This document shows positions 63,601 to 64,000 of a stretch of DNA of 64,000 nt, in pieces. Every line of letters starts with the position of its first letter. Positions within the stretch are counted from its first letter, which is position 1. Both the position numbers and the translations under genes were made by a program. The notes under the pieces were generated by a model. That model ran no database searches. It was not told the origin of the DNA and saw nothing but the letters and a program-made list of their open reading frames with translations. This stretch comes from Nymphaea colorata (taxonomy: Eukaryota; Streptophyta; Magnoliopsida; Nymphaeales; Nymphaeaceae): contig NC_045146.1 in the NCBI RefSeq assembly GCF_008831285.2, positions 17,685,289 through 17,749,288 on the forward strand, read 5' to 3'.

Positions 63601-64000
63601 TCTTTCCTTTTGTTCACGGAATGAGATAAGAATGTGGCATTTTCCTAAATAAACGAAGTAAATTTGTGCCTATTGAATTGGGCCGGTGTCGATATCGGGT
63701 CGGACCCGTTGACTCATTGAATAAGGACAACAGACAGAGAGAGATGGAAAGTACTAAAACTGATAAAAATAATCGTTTTAAATAGATCCACCACTTACGT
63801 GTTTCTTATCGGAACGAGGAGCTAAAGCCAGATTTTTTTTTATTAGAGATAACTTGGGCCTATCTTTTGCTTTTTTAAAAAAAAGATCAGGTTTTGTGAT
63901 TTTCTAATAAAAGCTATGCTTTTCAAGTCAAAGCTTAGTGTTGGAATTCTATTAACCTGAGAAATAGTGGACGTTGGCAATATCTTTTTTAATATTACTG
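60651..64000. other. PRHA leader and promoter side, then unassigned sequence
   Basis: The first 1.5 kb left of about 62160 probably contains the 5'-UTR intron and leader of PRHA; a (CT)n patch at 62142-62160 on the plus strand reads as GA on the transcribed strand and may mark the transcript start. From 62.4 to 64 kb I see no gene. Around 62620-63370 there are scattered fragments such as CAGATCGGATCGGGTCATAG and a GATGAGGCTG/CAGCCTCATC-type segment near 62980 that look like decayed repeats, but none can be delimited. Confidence 0.4.

Overview
This is nuclear DNA from a flowering plant. The evidence is AT-rich intergenic sequence, GT-AG introns of up to about 2.6 kb, long (TA)n and (CT)n microsatellites, decayed plant transposons, and genes of families found mainly or only in plants. 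All gene models were assembled by eye from open reading segments and splice signals; phases were checked arithmetically and every internal model closes in frame. The species cannot be named from the sequence alone.

Layout from left to right. (1) 70-200 (-): first coding exon of a gene leaving the window on the left, with weak resemblance to SAC3-type mRNA export proteins. (2) 2751-6299 (+): MSRB, a peptide methionine-R-sulfoxide reductase (3 exons, 214 aa), convergent with (3) 6622-7659 (-): an AT74-type phosphoglycerate-mutase-like histidine phosphatase (2 exons, 301 aa). (4) 7.7-17.1 kb: an intergenic stretch of transposon remains, including a fossil LINE end with a recognisable zf-RVT and RNase H, plus SSRs and MITEs. 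(5) 17872-20910 (+): an RF298/MIP1-type RING E3 ligase (930 aa). (6) 20.9-26.6 kb: intergenic, with a perfectly delimited hAT-type MITE, a SINE-like stretch and a cluster of coding-like minus-strand segments. (7) 26638-31718 (+): a plastid pyridoxamine-5'-phosphate-oxidase-like split-barrel protein (9 exons, 398 aa), with a TIR element in an intron. (8) 33469-35967 (-): an MIF/D-dopachrome tautomerase-like protein (3 exons, 115 aa). (9) 37899-42462 (-): SHOU4-like membrane protein (4 exons, 488 aa). (10) 42.5-52.2 kb: intergenic. (11) 52238-60650 (-): PRHA-type PHD-finger/homeodomain protein (11 exons, 789 aa). (12) 60.7-64 kb: promoter side of PRHA and unassigned sequence.

The genes are ordinary, independently transcribed housekeeping or regulatory genes with no operon-like relationship. 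The most interesting signals lie inside them. The PRHA gene carries a second, degenerate homeodomain encoded by exons with the same length and phase as the first. The same gene has a well-formed unused exon that would introduce a stop codon (a candidate poison exon). SHOU4L has a 59-bp copy of part of its own exon 3 in the adjacent intron. A family of CAGGGGCGGAGCC-ended elements occurs five times, one copy with a perfect 8-bp target duplication.
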